This document shows positions 25,685-34,568 of a stretch of 64,000 nucleotides of DNA, in pieces (the stretch's first letter is position 1; the number at the start of each line of letters is the position of its first letter). The notes beneath the pieces are model-generated. The model ran no database searches, was not told the DNA's origin, and saw nothing but the letters and a program-made list of their open reading frames with translations. A program made the translations under genes and the position numbers. This DNA comes from JBBSEX01 sp038239345 (GTDB taxonomy: Bacteria; Acidobacteriota; Terriglobia; Bryobacterales; Bryobacteraceae), in assembly GCA_038239345.1 (NCBI GenBank), contig JBBSEX010000001.1, positions 310,001 through 374,000 of the forward strand, read 5' to 3'.

Positions 25685-27129
25685 TGGAGAGCCAATCGTT
25701 TTCCGTCAAGCGCGCCCAGGTTGAGTTTCATAATTTCGCTTCCCTCGGCGAGCCGGAGCGAGCCTTCTCCGTGTACGCCGAAGAGAACGAACGGCGCGGC
25801 GCGCTGATCCAGAAACACATCGGCTTCATCGGTGAGATGACGCCCTTTCTGGAGATCGGAGCCAATGCCGGCCATTCCAGTTACATGATGGCCAACCAGT
25901 TCGGCGCCGATGGATTCGCTCTCGATATCTCGGCCGATAGCCTGCGTCACGGGATCGCCCTGCAAGATCGATGGGGTCTTCCCCGCGCGCCCATCCGCCT
26001 TGCCGGGGATGCCGCCAAGCTTCCGTTCGCCGATGGTTCGCTACGCTTCGTACTCGCCTTTCAGTTGCTAAGCCAGTTCATGGATATTGAAAGCCTAATG
26101 GTGGAGGTGAAGCGCGTCCTGGCCCCTGGCGGCATTTTCCTGTTCGGCGAAGAACCGCTGAAAAGGCTGCTCTCCTTGCGCTTTTATCGTTGTCCTTACT
26201 ACGAAACGATGAAGCCCTGGGAACGTAAACTGGCCGATTGGGGATTGCTCGGTTACCTGGTTCGCGACGTGATCGGGGCGCATCAGGAAGAAAGCTTTGG
26301 GATCCGCCAAAATCACTCGCTCGGCCTGCATGACTGGCACCGGCTGGTGCAAAAACATTTTGCCGGTCATCGCTACGAAATCTTCGTTCCCGAACGAGGC
26401 TGGGGTGAACGAATCGTTAAGTACGGGGCACGCCGGCTGGATCCATATCGATCCTTCTGGCGCGCCGGCCGGTTGTTGGGGGGAACTCTCGCCGGCTTCT
26501 GCCGCAAGGAAGGCGAGGCAGCGCCGGTCGCGTTCGACATCTCTCATTTCGAGACATGTCTCCGCTGCCCCGATTGCGGCTCAAGTTTTCGCCGAGACGC
26601 CGCTGAAACGCTTACTTGCGCGTCCTGCGGATACCGCGCGGCGCTGGAAGGAGGCGTCTACAACCTGCTGCCAGCGCAGGATCGCGATGAGCTTTATCCT
26701 GGCGATCGGGAAGACATCATCGATTTATCGCAACCCGGATGTGAACGCCGATTGCTGGAAGGTTGGACCGAAATCGAGGGCGTTTTCGGCAATAAATATT
26801 GTTGGATCGGGGAGCGCGCAACGGCCCGGTTAGGGCGCGTCAATCCGGTCCCACAGCGTCTGCGCATTCGCGGTCATGCCAGTGAGGAATCTTTCCGCAA
26901 GGGCGAACGAGTGGAAGTGAAAGTCACGGTAAATGGCGGTTCGGCCACAAGCTGGACGCTGGATCGTCCGGGCCTTTTTCTACTTGAGACCGATGTCGAG
27001 GATTATCCTGAATATCTGCTGGAAATCAAAGCTTCGCCCACTTGGACTGTCCCTAGCGACGACCGGATCTTTACCGTTAACCTCAGTATGATCCGCCTGA
27101 TACCGCGTGAAGTTGTCGTTGGGGAGTGA
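25684..27129 (+). CDS. SAM-dependent methyltransferase with internal zinc ribbon and C-terminal beta domain
   Basis: About 481 residues in three parts. Residues 35-190 are a class I methyltransferase with motif I FLEIGANAGHSSYMM, the acidic GFALDISADSL and the methyltransferase-11 stretch LPFADGSLRFVLAFQLLSQF. Residues 290-330 are a zinc ribbon (Cys pairs at about 296/299 and 313/316, CPDCG and CASCG) of the Trm112/UPF0434 style. The C-terminal about 120 residues begin with GWTEIEG and form a beta-rich domain like those attached to glycosyltransferases. The order is unusual because Trm112-like ribbons are normally separate proteins. A role in modifying a glycan or lipid is a guess. GTG three bases upstream is an alternative start. 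Confidence 0.75.
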   Translation: MESQSFSVKRAQVEFHNFASLGEPERAFSVYAEENERRGALIQKHIGFIGEMTPFLEIGANAGHSSYMMANQFGADGFALDISADSLRHGIALQDRWGLPRAPIRLAGDAAKLPFADGSLRFVLAFQLLSQFMDIESLMVEVKRVLAPGGIFLFGEEPLKRLLSLRFYRCPYYETMKPWERKLADWGLLGYLVRDVIGAHQEESFGIRQNHSLGLHDWHRLVQKHFAGHRYEIFVPERGWGERIVKYGARRLDPYRSFWRAGRLLGGTLAGFCRKEGEAAPVAFDISHFETCLRCPDCGSSFRRDAAETLTCASCGYRAALEGGVYNLLPAQDRDELYPGDREDIIDLSQPGCERRLLEGWTEIEGVFGNKYCWIGERATARLGRVNPVPQRLRIRGHASEESFRKGERVEVKVTVNGGSATSWTLDRPGLFLLETDVEDYPEYLLEIKASPTWTVPSDDRIFTVNLSMIRLIPREVVVGE

Positions 27130-27146
27130 AGGATTCAGGAAGGGAG

Positions 27147-27168
27147 GGGGCGAACCGTAATCCGCCCC
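27147..27168. terminator. Possible terminator hairpin between convergent genes
   Basis: GGGGCG (27147-27152) and CGCCCC (27163-27168) form a six-base GC stem around a ten-base loop in the short gap between the convergent methyltransferase and RRM genes. There is no T run on either side, so intrinsic termination is uncertain. Confidence 0.35.
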
Positions 27169-27182
27169 AAACTACGAGAACA

Positions 27183-27563
27183 TTACCAGCGATTTTTGCT
27201 GCCGCCGAAATCACGGGGGCCACTATTTCCACCGCCACCGCCGCCGCCGCCGCGATTACCACCTCTACCGCCCGCGCCGCCGGCACCTCCGCCGTACCCC
27301 CCGCCACCGCCCTCGCGAACCATCGGACGAGCCTCGTTAACCACAATCGCCCGCCCCATCAGTTCTTTTCCATTGCACACCGTCACCGCTTGTTGGCCGG
27401 TTGCTTCGTTGGCGATCTCGACGAACCCAAAACCCCGGGCTTCCCCGCTGAAGCGGTCGCGCATCACGTTGACCGTATCGACAGTCACGCCATTGGAAGC
27501 GAAGAAATTTTCGACATCGGTTTCGTTAGCCGAGTAGGGAAGATTTCCTACAAACAATTTCAT
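27183..27563 (-). CDS. Glycine-rich RRM RNA-binding protein
   Basis: A 126-residue single-RRM protein. RNP2 is KLFVGNLPY at the N-terminus and RNP1 is ARGFGFVEI at about 43-51; the domain ends near residue 80 (RAIVVNEARPM). The remaining tail is glycine-rich with scattered Arg/Tyr and ends FGGSKNRW. This is the layout of cold-inducible RNA-binding proteins of cyanobacteria and several other phyla, which bind U- or G-rich single-stranded RNA. AAGGAG lies 11 bases ahead of the ATG. A clear promoter gives a leader of about 108 bases, which suggests post-transcriptional (for example temperature) control. Confidence 0.92.
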   Translation of the reverse strand: MKLFVGNLPYSANETDVENFFASNGVTVDTVNVMRDRFSGEARGFGFVEIANEATGQQAVTVCNGKELMGRAIVVNEARPMVREGGGGGYGGGAGGAGGRGGNRGGGGGGGGNSGPRDFGGSKNRW

Positions 27564-27677
27564 CTTAGAATGTACTCCTTACCAGGTAGCTGAAGAGGCA
27601 GATAAAGGGCCGCGGACTGCGTAGGAAGAGAGAGGTTAGACCGGGGATTAGACTGACGCTTCGCACTTACACCAGAG

Positions 27678-27706
27678 ATTATCGCAGAGGTCCTGAGTCC
27701 TGTCAA
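27678..27706 (-). promoter_or_regulatory. Sigma70-type promoter of the RRM protein gene
   Basis: On the minus strand TTGACA (complement at 27701-27706) is followed after exactly 17 bases by GATAAT (complement at 27678-27683), a perfect -35 and a five-of-six -10. Transcription would start near 27671, leaving a leader of about 108 bases before the RRM start codon. Confidence 0.75.
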
Positions 27707-27762
27707 AGAATTTCCCTAGTCCTTCCCCGGTTTAAGTACTGTTCCCAGCCTCCGGGCGGACA

Positions 27763-28989
27763 TCAGCGGGGAGTGATCAAGCCCCCAAGTTTATCTTGTT
27801 CAGAAGCTGCAGTTCGGGGAAAACGCGGGCCATAGGCTTCCAAATATTTCAGGCCCGCGCCGGTGTTATAAATGACAATTCTTTCTTCGGCTTTTAAAAA
27901 TCCAGCCGCTAATAATTTCTCGAGCGCGGCGACGCAGGCTCCTCCTTCGGGAGCGGCGAAAAGGCCCTCTTCGCTTGCCAGTGCTATTGCGGCGTCAATT
28001 GCGTCCTGATCGGTGACAGCGATAGCCGTGCCGCCACTCTGGCGAATAGCATCCAAAATAAGGAAATCACCCAGCGGTTTCGGCACTCGTAAACCGGCCG
28101 CGACGGTGCTCGCATTTTCCCAGAATTCGCTCCGCGCGTCTCCTCGTTCGAATGCCCGGACTATTGGCGCGCACCCTGCCGCCTGCACCGCAATCATCTT
28201 AGGCCGCTTTACCCCTATCCACCCTAGGGCCTCCATCTCCGCGAAGGCTTTCCACATTCCGATCAAGCCCACTCCGCCGCCCGAAGGATAGAAAATCGCG
28301 CTTGGCAGCTCCCATTGGAGCTGCTCGGCAACCTCATAGCCCATGGTCTTCTTGCCTTCAATCCGGTAAGGCTCTTTGAGAGTGCTGACATCGAACCAAC
28401 CTTCGGCGTCCTTGCGCGTGGCGACAATCTTTCCGCAATCGCTGATCAGCCCATCCACCAGCGTGACGTTCGCGCCGAACGCTTTGCATTCGATAAAGTT
28501 CGATTGCGGAACGTCCTTCGGCATGAAGATATGGGCCTCAATACCAGCAGCGGCGGCATAAGCGGCCATCGCACTCGCGGCATTGCCGGCTGAGGGAATC
28601 GCCACCTTGCGGATGCCTAACTCGACACACATTGAAATAGCGCACGAAAGTCCGCGAGCCTTAAACGATCCCGTTGGATTGATGCCTTCGTCTTTCACCC
28701 ACAGATCGTGGGCGCCCAAACGTTTCCCCAGGCGCTTGGCGGCGATCAGCGGCGTCATTCCTTCGCCCAGCGATATAACCGATTCGGCATTCGTTGGAGG
28801 AAGCAGCGGCGCGTATCGCCACATGCTTTTCGGCGCGTCTTTCAGAGAATCACGCGACCAGGATCCACGGGCTTTCCTAAGATCGTAGCGAACCAGAAGC
28901 GGCCCGCCGCATTCGCATAAATTGTGGATCTGGCCCGCCGCGCGCGTCTTTCCGCAGAGGCTGCATTCCAGATGAGTAACGGTTTTCAT
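27763..28989 (-). CDS. thrC: Threonine synthase
   Basis: 408-residue PLP enzyme converting O-phosphohomoserine to threonine. The N-terminus has a small zinc-ribbon-like pattern (CSLCG, then CECGG; Cys9, 12, 25 and 27) typical of the short, archaeal/plant-like threonine synthases. The Schiff-base Lys110 lies in NPTGSFKARGLS, the substrate loop SAGNAASAMAAY follows, and the phosphate-binding glycines are in PSGGGVGLIG. No threonine-pathway genes are adjacent. The gap to the outer-membrane protein gene upstream on the same strand is 13 bases, so it may be transcribed from further upstream. Confidence 0.92.
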   Translation of the reverse strand: MKTVTHLECSLCGKTRAAGQIHNLCECGGPLLVRYDLRKARGSWSRDSLKDAPKSMWRYAPLLPPTNAESVISLGEGMTPLIAAKRLGKRLGAHDLWVKDEGINPTGSFKARGLSCAISMCVELGIRKVAIPSAGNAASAMAAYAAAAGIEAHIFMPKDVPQSNFIECKAFGANVTLVDGLISDCGKIVATRKDAEGWFDVSTLKEPYRIEGKKTMGYEVAEQLQWELPSAIFYPSGGGVGLIGMWKAFAEMEALGWIGVKRPKMIAVQAAGCAPIVRAFERGDARSEFWENASTVAAGLRVPKPLGDFLILDAIRQSGGTAIAVTDQDAIDAAIALASEEGLFAAPEGGACVAALEKLLAAGFLKAEERIVIYNTGAGLKYLEAYGPRFPRTAASEQDKLGGLITPR

Positions 28990-29002
28990 GGCGGATTCTA
29001 TT

Positions 29003-29758
29003 CTAACGTTTGAATCGATACCCGAGAATCATCTTCGCCAGCAGATGATCCGTGCCGCCAGTGATGCCGACGCCCACACCAAAGTTGAATTCCCAGTTGG
29101 GGCCGAAATCGATGTTGACCGCGGGAATGATCTGCTGTTGCTGCTCGCGGATCGGATCGAAGCCAGTTACCGGTCCGAGCGAGCCGTAATATTCGAGGCC
29201 GCCGGAAACCTTCTTGGTGAAGTTATATGTCACGTTGAAGTTGGGCGAGAAGACGACTCCGGCGCTTGTTCCCAGCCCATGAAAAGAGCGGTCGAAAGTT
29301 GGATTGAAGCTGAGGTACCAGGGGCCTATTTGCCTATCGACGATCGGTCGGATTTCCAGCGTCCAGGTATCGGAGGAGAAGGCTCGGCGTTGATAGCCGA
29401 ACTCAAGCGATATGCTGGCGCCGACGGGCCATTTCCAATCCTCCGGAGCCCGGACCCGGGGACGGATATGATCGCCAACCCACTGCCATCCGTTGCTTTG
29501 ATTGGCGCTGGTGAAAATGTAAAATCCGGTTTCGAACCAGGGCGTCCAGCCATGCGTGATCTCGATGGTTTCATGCCATGCATGATTGGTCGGTTGGACG
29601 CCGTCCTGCACGGTCTTCGTACCATGAAAAGTAAAGTTGTTATGCAGCTCCACCATGGTCTGCCCGGGCTTGACGGTCTCCGCGCCGTACACTTGAATTT
29701 CATAGTTTTCCTGAGCGCCGAGAACCACGGAAAAAACTATTAGAAAGAGAAAACGCAC
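29003..29758 (-). CDS. Predicted outer-membrane beta-barrel protein
   Basis: A 251-residue protein with a signal peptide (FLFLIVFSVVLGAQ) and alternating-residue beta strands rich in aromatic residues throughout, such as PWFETGFYIFT, ISLEFGYQRR and FNVTYNFTKKVSGGLEYYG. It ends in ILGYRFKR, close to the aromatic C-terminal signature of barrels. I recognise no named family. Ten to twelve strands would fit its length. It starts immediately after the stop of a DinB-like gene and ends 13 bases before thrC. Confidence 0.65.
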   Translation of the reverse strand: MRFLFLIVFSVVLGAQENYEIQVYGAETVKPGQTMVELHNNFTFHGTKTVQDGVQPTNHAWHETIEITHGWTPWFETGFYIFTSANQSNGWQWVGDHIRPRVRAPEDWKWPVGASISLEFGYQRRAFSSDTWTLEIRPIVDRQIGPWYLSFNPTFDRSFHGLGTSAGVVFSPNFNVTYNFTKKVSGGLEYYGSLGPVTGFDPIREQQQQIIPAVNIDFGPNWEFNFGVGVGITGGTDHLLAKMILGYRFKR

Positions 29759-30223
29759 TTAGAGGAGCGCCTTTCGTAATAGCGCGATCTGCCCGGCGTG
29801 ATACAAGTTGTGCTGAACGATACCGTGTAGCAGATAGTAAATAGGATACTGCGAGGCGCTAACCTTATCGTCCAGGCGATCGTCCGTCAGTTTGCGAATC
29901 GCCGCCCGCAAGGCACCATGCGTGTGAGTGAACCGCTGGAGAGTAGATTCCCATTGCTTCGCCGTAGGATCTTCGATCGCCGGCCAGTCCTCTTCTTCCG
30001 GCAGGCCGTCCAGAACATCTCCGCCAAGCGTGCGGGTGGCCATATTTTCCCAGGCCGCCAGATGTAGCACGATCTCCCAGATACTGTGGGCGTCCAAGAC
30101 GGGGTGTGAGGCGGCGTCCTCCGCGGTCAGCCCCGCCAGCACTTCGTCAAGACAGGGCCCTACCCAGGCAACTCCGGAATGGGAACGCCGCAACTGATCT
30201 TCAATGCGCTGAATTTCCGTCAT
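29759..30223 (-). CDS. DinB superfamily protein
   Basis: A 154-residue four-helix protein. The DinB metal-binding pattern is seen in SIWEIVLHLAAWENMATR (first His) and HGIVQHNLYHAGQIALLRK at the C-terminus (second and third His). It is only distantly similar to the other DinB-type protein of the window. Thiol-dependent transferase or detoxification activity is the usual suggestion for the superfamily; no substrate can be inferred. Its start is separated by 32 bases from the divergent M14 peptidase gene. Confidence 0.82.
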   Translation of the reverse strand: MTEIQRIEDQLRRSHSGVAWVGPCLDEVLAGLTAEDAASHPVLDAHSIWEIVLHLAAWENMATRTLGGDVLDGLPEEEDWPAIEDPTAKQWESTLQRFTHTHGALRAAIRKLTDDRLDDKVSASQYPIYYLLHGIVQHNLYHAGQIALLRKALL

Positions 30224-30255
30224 GGCAACCTACGGTTTATGATAACGAGAACCCT

Positions 30256-33228
30256 ATGCGTCTACACGCTTGCCTGGCATTGGTTTTAATCGCCGTCGTC
30301 CCCGTCTTCGGCCAACGCAAATCGCAACAGCGGCGCGTTGTCCCGCCGGCTCAGGCGATGGACGAAGGCTACACAGCCAAAATCCGTGAGTACACTACCG
30401 AGCCGTTTTTTTCAACCGAGCTGGTGGATCATCTTCCAAAATCGGATACTGTTCCGACGCCCGAAAAAGTGCTCGGCTATGCCATCGGCACGCCTAATAA
30501 GCTCACCTACACAAAAGACATTAATCGTTATTTTCGCGAACTGGAAAAAGCCAGTCCCCGGGTGAAGGTCTTCGTCATCGGCCATTCGGAAGAGGGGCGC
30601 GAGACGCTGCTGGTGGCAATATCGGATGAGGCGAACATAGCAAAGCTCGACCGTTATCGCCAAATCACGGCGCGTTTAGCCGACCCGCGCAAAACTTCGC
30701 TCGACGAAGCTTCGAAGCTGGTGAATGAAGCGGTCCCTTTCTATTGGGCGTCGGGCAGTATTCACTCGCCGGAAACCGGATCGCCTGAGATGTTGATGGA
30801 ACTCGGATATCGTCTGGCGGTGGAAGACAGTCCACTGGTGCGCAATATTCGCCAGAATTCCGTGGTGCTGATTACGCCGTGCACGGAAGTCGACGGGCGC
30901 GATCGTGAGGTGGACGTGTACAACTATCACCGAGCGTTCCCCGATAAAGCAACGCCACAGCTTGTCTATTGGGGGAAGTATGTCGCCCACGATAATAATC
31001 GCGACAGCATGGGGATGGCTCTGGAATTAAGCCGCATCATGATGAAGACTTTCCTCGACTGGCATCCGACGGTGCTCCACGATCTGCACGAATCGGTGCC
31101 CTTCCTCTATACCTCCACCGGGATGGGTCCTTACAACGCCTGGCTTGACCCGATCGTAGTGGATGAATGGCAAAAGATGGCGTATCACGAAATTGAGCAG
31201 ATGACCAAGCGCGGCGTGCCGGGTGTTTGGACGCACGGCTTCTATGACGGATGGGCGCCGAATTACATGTTCTATGTCGCCAACGGGCACAATTCCATTG
31301 GTCGCTTTTACGAAACCTTCGGCGGGCGTGGCGCCGATACCGGGGAGCGGACTGTGCCGGCAAACCAGACGACGCGCACATGGTTTCGCCCCAATCCGCC
31401 GCTTGCGAAAGTGAAGTGGTCAATCCGCGACAATATCAATCTGCAGCAAAGCGCGATTCTTTTCGCGATGAATTACACGGCGACGAATAAGAAGGAGTTT
31501 CTCGACAATTTCTATTTGAAGAGCGCGCGATCGGTGAAGAAGGCAAGCGCGGAAGGCCCGGCGGCGTGGGTGATTCCGGGCGACGATCCGCGTCCGGTGG
31601 AAGCGGCAGGCCTTATGAGTCTGATGCAGGCTCAGGGCATAGAAGTACAGCGGTCGAGTGGGGAAATTGAGATCGCCAATAAGCAAGGGAAGCAGAAAAT
31701 CCCCGCCGGCAGTTATGTGATTCGCATGGACCAACCTTACAGCCGCATGGCCGACATGTTGCTGGACACGCAATATTACAACGTCAACGATCCCGCTCCT
31801 TATGACGATACAGGCTGGTCGTTTGGGCCGCTGCGAAACGTGAAAACCATTCGCGTTACCGATAGCGCGATCCTCAAAGCCCCGATGACGCTACTGACAG
31901 ATGGCATCCACACCCAAGGCCAGCTCTCGGGATCGGGAACAGCGGGATTTCTGATCGATCACAATACCGATAATACTCTGGCCACGTTTCGATTTCGCCT
32001 CAAGGACGTTCCGATGTTCGCCGCCGAGGAAGCATTTGAATCCGCCGGCCATCACTTCGCGGCGGGTACGTTCGTGATTAAGTCGGACGGAAATGCAGCG
32101 GGTCTTCGGGCCCAGGTGGATAAGGCCGCGGGCGAACTCGGATTGCACGCCTATGCTGTCGGCGAGCTTCCCAAGGTACCCATTCATCCGTTGGCGGCGC
32201 CGCGCATCGCATTGGTTCATAGCTGGCTGAATACGCAAAACGAAGGGTGGTATCGCATCGCCTTCGATCAGTTGCGGATCCCTTATGAATACATCTCCGA
32301 TCATGTTCTGCGGAACACGCCGAACCTCCGGGCGAAGTGGGATGTCATTCTGTTTGGTCCAACGCCGGGCACCTCGCAGCGCGTTGTCAACGGCATGCCG
32401 ATGCGCGGCGACCCGATTCCGTGGAAGAAGTCCGATGTCACGCCAAATCTTGGATCGTCGCCCGATACCACTGACGATATGCGCGGTGGCATGGGTTTGG
32501 AAGGTCTGGTAAACGTGAATAAATTCCTTGACGAAGGCGGCCTGTTCATCACGATTCAAGGTAACGTTTCGATCCCCATCGATTACGGTTTAGTGGATTC
32601 GGTCGCTATCGTTCCCGCCCGCGAATTGAAGGCTCGCGGCAGCGTCATGAACTCCACATTTAGCGACCGTATGAGCCCCATCGCTTATGGCTATGGGGAG
32701 AAGCTTGCGATTTATTTCAACCAGGCTCCGATCCTGCAGGTGAATGCCAATGGTGGCATCGGCGGAGGATTCGGCGGCGGCGGTGGCGCGGGGGATACGG
32801 CCGGAAGACCGACGGGTCGCGGGACATTGACCGATCCCGATGTCGTGCAAGGACGAGACTACATCGCGCCTGTTCCACGGCCCGAAGTCCGGCCGGGCGA
32901 AGAGCCGCCAATCGACGAAGAGATGCGCGAATTTCTGCGCCCATTCCTGCTTCCGGCGGATGCCCGGCCGCGTGTCGTTCTGCGATTTAGCGATGAGAAA
33001 GACCTGCTGATTTCAGGAATGCTGGCAGGCGGGAAAGAATTGGCGAACCGCCCGGCCGTGGTCGATGTGCCCCATGGAAAAGGTCACGTCGTGTTATTTG
33101 CCAATAATCCGGTATGGCGGAATGAGACGCAGGGCAGCTATTTCCTACTCTTTAATGCGATGCTAAATTATGATCATTTGGGCGCGGGTGCCGGCGCCAA
33201 GGCTACGGTAGCAAAAACGGAAGAATAG
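30256..33228 (+). CDS. Exported M14-family zinc carboxypeptidase
   Basis: A 990-residue protein starting MRLHACLALVLIAVVPVFGQ, a clear signal peptide; the open frame before this ATG runs through the divergent DinB gene and is not used. The M14 peptidase domain spans about 70-420, with His170 and Glu173 in GSIHSPETGSPEM as the first zinc ligands. PTVLHDLHES lies further on and SIGRFYETFGGRGAD stands near the catalytic end. The C-terminal 550 residues resemble the glutamine-amidotransferase-like half found in many large Bacteroidota and Acidobacteria M14 proteins, interrupted by a glycine-rich stretch GGIGGGFGGGGGAGD. Periplasmic or secreted peptide hydrolysis is expected. TATGAT lies 12 bases before the start. 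Confidence 0.87.
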   Translation: MRLHACLALVLIAVVPVFGQRKSQQRRVVPPAQAMDEGYTAKIREYTTEPFFSTELVDHLPKSDTVPTPEKVLGYAIGTPNKLTYTKDINRYFRELEKASPRVKVFVIGHSEEGRETLLVAISDEANIAKLDRYRQITARLADPRKTSLDEASKLVNEAVPFYWASGSIHSPETGSPEMLMELGYRLAVEDSPLVRNIRQNSVVLITPCTEVDGRDREVDVYNYHRAFPDKATPQLVYWGKYVAHDNNRDSMGMALELSRIMMKTFLDWHPTVLHDLHESVPFLYTSTGMGPYNAWLDPIVVDEWQKMAYHEIEQMTKRGVPGVWTHGFYDGWAPNYMFYVANGHNSIGRFYETFGGRGADTGERTVPANQTTRTWFRPNPPLAKVKWSIRDNINLQQSAILFAMNYTATNKKEFLDNFYLKSARSVKKASAEGPAAWVIPGDDPRPVEAAGLMSLMQAQGIEVQRSSGEIEIANKQGKQKIPAGSYVIRMDQPYSRMADMLLDTQYYNVNDPAPYDDTGWSFGPLRNVKTIRVTDSAILKAPMTLLTDGIHTQGQLSGSGTAGFLIDHNTDNTLATFRFRLKDVPMFAAEEAFESAGHHFAAGTFVIKSDGNAAGLRAQVDKAAGELGLHAYAVGELPKVPIHPLAAPRIALVHSWLNTQNEGWYRIAFDQLRIPYEYISDHVLRNTPNLRAKWDVILFGPTPGTSQRVVNGMPMRGDPIPWKKSDVTPNLGSSPDTTDDMRGGMGLEGLVNVNKFLDEGGLFITIQGNVSIPIDYGLVDSVAIVPARELKARGSVMNSTFSDRMSPIAYGYGEKLAIYFNQAPILQVNANGGIGGGFGGGGGAGDTAGRPTGRGTLTDPDVVQGRDYIAPVPRPEVRPGEEPPIDEEMREFLRPFLLPADARPRVVLRFSDEKDLLISGMLAGGKELANRPAVVDVPHGKGHVVLFANNPVWRNETQGSYFLLFNAMLNYDHLGAGAGAKATVAKTEE

Positions 33229-33244
33229 CTTGCACAAACCGCCG

Positions 33245-33940
33245 ATGGTATACGTCAACCTAGTAGTGAAGTTGTGTTTCAATCTGAGTGCCATCTTGTT
33301 TGTGGCAATCGTTCCGGCTTTTGCTGGTGAATACGCTATTCTTTCCAACGGTTTCCGGATTTATGCCGCTAGCCACGAAAAGGACGCGAGCATATTTCGC
33401 CTGCATACCCGGGAGGGTGTAACCGAGATTCCGGTTGACCAAGTGGTTTCCTTCGAAGCGGAAGAATACGTTCCACCCCCGCCCGTGATAGCCGCTGCGC
33501 CTGCCGCCGTGCCGTCTGCGGCGAAGAATAAACCGCTGAGCATCCATCCCAAAGATCTAGTAGACCGGGCCGCGCTGCGAGCGGGTTTGCCTCCCGCCAT
33601 CGTACATAGCGTCGCCAAGGCGGAATCGGGATATCGAACGGAGGCGGTGTCGCCGAAGGGTGCCATCGGAATTATGCAGTTGATGCCCGCCACCGCCGCA
33701 GCCTACTCGGCCGACCCCAAGAATCCGGAACAGAATGTCGATGCCGGCGCTCTCTATCTCCGCGAGATGCTTCTGCGTTATAACGGCGATGTGGCGAAGG
33801 CCTTGGCCGCGTACAATGCCGGGCCGGGTGCCGTGGATAAATACAACGGCGTGCCACCTTATCGGGAAACGCAGAACTACGTCAATAAAGTAATCCGCAG
33901 CTATAAGAGTATGGCGGCGAATGGCGAATCAAACAACTGA
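33245..33940 (+). CDS. Lytic transglycosylase (SLT domain)
   Basis: About 231 residues. A signal peptide (LSAILFVAIVPAFAG) is followed by a short beta segment with ILSNGFRIYAAS and a proline/alanine linker. The C-terminal SLT domain (about 105-225) has the catalytic Glu in VAKAESGYRTEAVSPKGAIG, then IMQLMPATAAAY and KALAAYNAGPGAVDKYNG. It cleaves the MurNAc-GlcNAc bond of peptidoglycan in the periplasm. ATG 33245 is preferred to the TTG at 33230 that touches the previous stop. The coding end overlaps the next gene by 20 bases. Confidence 0.9.
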   Translation: MVYVNLVVKLCFNLSAILFVAIVPAFAGEYAILSNGFRIYAASHEKDASIFRLHTREGVTEIPVDQVVSFEAEEYVPPPPVIAAAPAAVPSAAKNKPLSIHPKDLVDRAALRAGLPPAIVHSVAKAESGYRTEAVSPKGAIGIMQLMPATAAAYSADPKNPEQNVDAGALYLREMLLRYNGDVAKALAAYNAGPGAVDKYNGVPPYRETQNYVNKVIRSYKSMAANGESNN

Positions 33941-34556
33941 GCGTGAGTTTCTAAGCGAAGGTGTACGCGGCTGGTTGCATACGCCCGCTTCACCATCCGG
34001 AAACTCATTGGTTCTGACTCACGGCGCCGGATCGAACTGTAACTCTCCCCTGTTGAAAAGTGTCGCTGGCGCATTTGCCGACGCTGGGTTTACTGTGCTG
34101 CGATGCGACCTGCCGTATCGCCAATTGAAATCCAAAGGGCCCCCTTTTCCGGCGCAAGCGGCACGCGATCGGGAAGGCTTGCGCCAAGCGCTGCGGGATT
34201 TAATGGTGGAAGCTCCAGGCCGCCTGTTTCTGGGCGGACACTCTTATGGCGGACGCCAATCGACGATACTGGCGGCAGAGGATCCGGCCCTTGCCGAGGC
34301 TCTACTGCTGCTCTCCTATCCACTGCACCCGCCGCGAAAACCGGAGCAGTTACGAACGAATCACTTCCCCGCCCTGCAAACTCCAGCGCTGTTCGTGCAC
34401 GGCACGCGCGATCCATTTGGCACGATTGCCGAGATGCGCCAACACTTGACGCTGATCCCGGCTAGAACGGCACTGCTCGAAATCTCCGCTGCCGGGCACG
34501 AGTTACGTGCCGACCCAAACGATATTCTTTCTTCGTTCACTACGTTCATCGCGTAA
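33921..34556 (+). CDS. Alpha/beta hydrolase (dienelactone hydrolase/KANL3-Tex30-like)
   Basis: A 211-residue cytoplasmic hydrolase. The oxyanion region is VLTHGAGSNCNSPLL, the nucleophile elbow FLGGHSYGGRQS, the acid FVHGTRDPFGT and the catalytic His AAGHELRAD. The THGAG motif and RCDLPYRQ mark the small Tex30/KANL3-type group often annotated as dienelactone hydrolase. The substrate is unknown. It starts inside the end of the transglycosylase gene and is followed after 12 bases by an exported esterase. Confidence 0.85.
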   Translation: MANQTTEREFLSEGVRGWLHTPASPSGNSLVLTHGAGSNCNSPLLKSVAGAFADAGFTVLRCDLPYRQLKSKGPPFPAQAARDREGLRQALRDLMVEAPGRLFLGGHSYGGRQSTILAAEDPALAEALLLLSYPLHPPRKPEQLRTNHFPALQTPALFVHGTRDPFGTIAEMRQHLTLIPARTALLEISAAGHELRADPNDILSSFTTFIA

Positions 34557-34568
34557 GATAGTTTTTCC

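Noticed and set aside
30106..30255. Upstream extension of the M14 peptidase frame by 50 codons
   Set aside because: The extension lies antisense to the DinB gene, has no homology-like features and would bury the clear signal peptide that begins at 30256.
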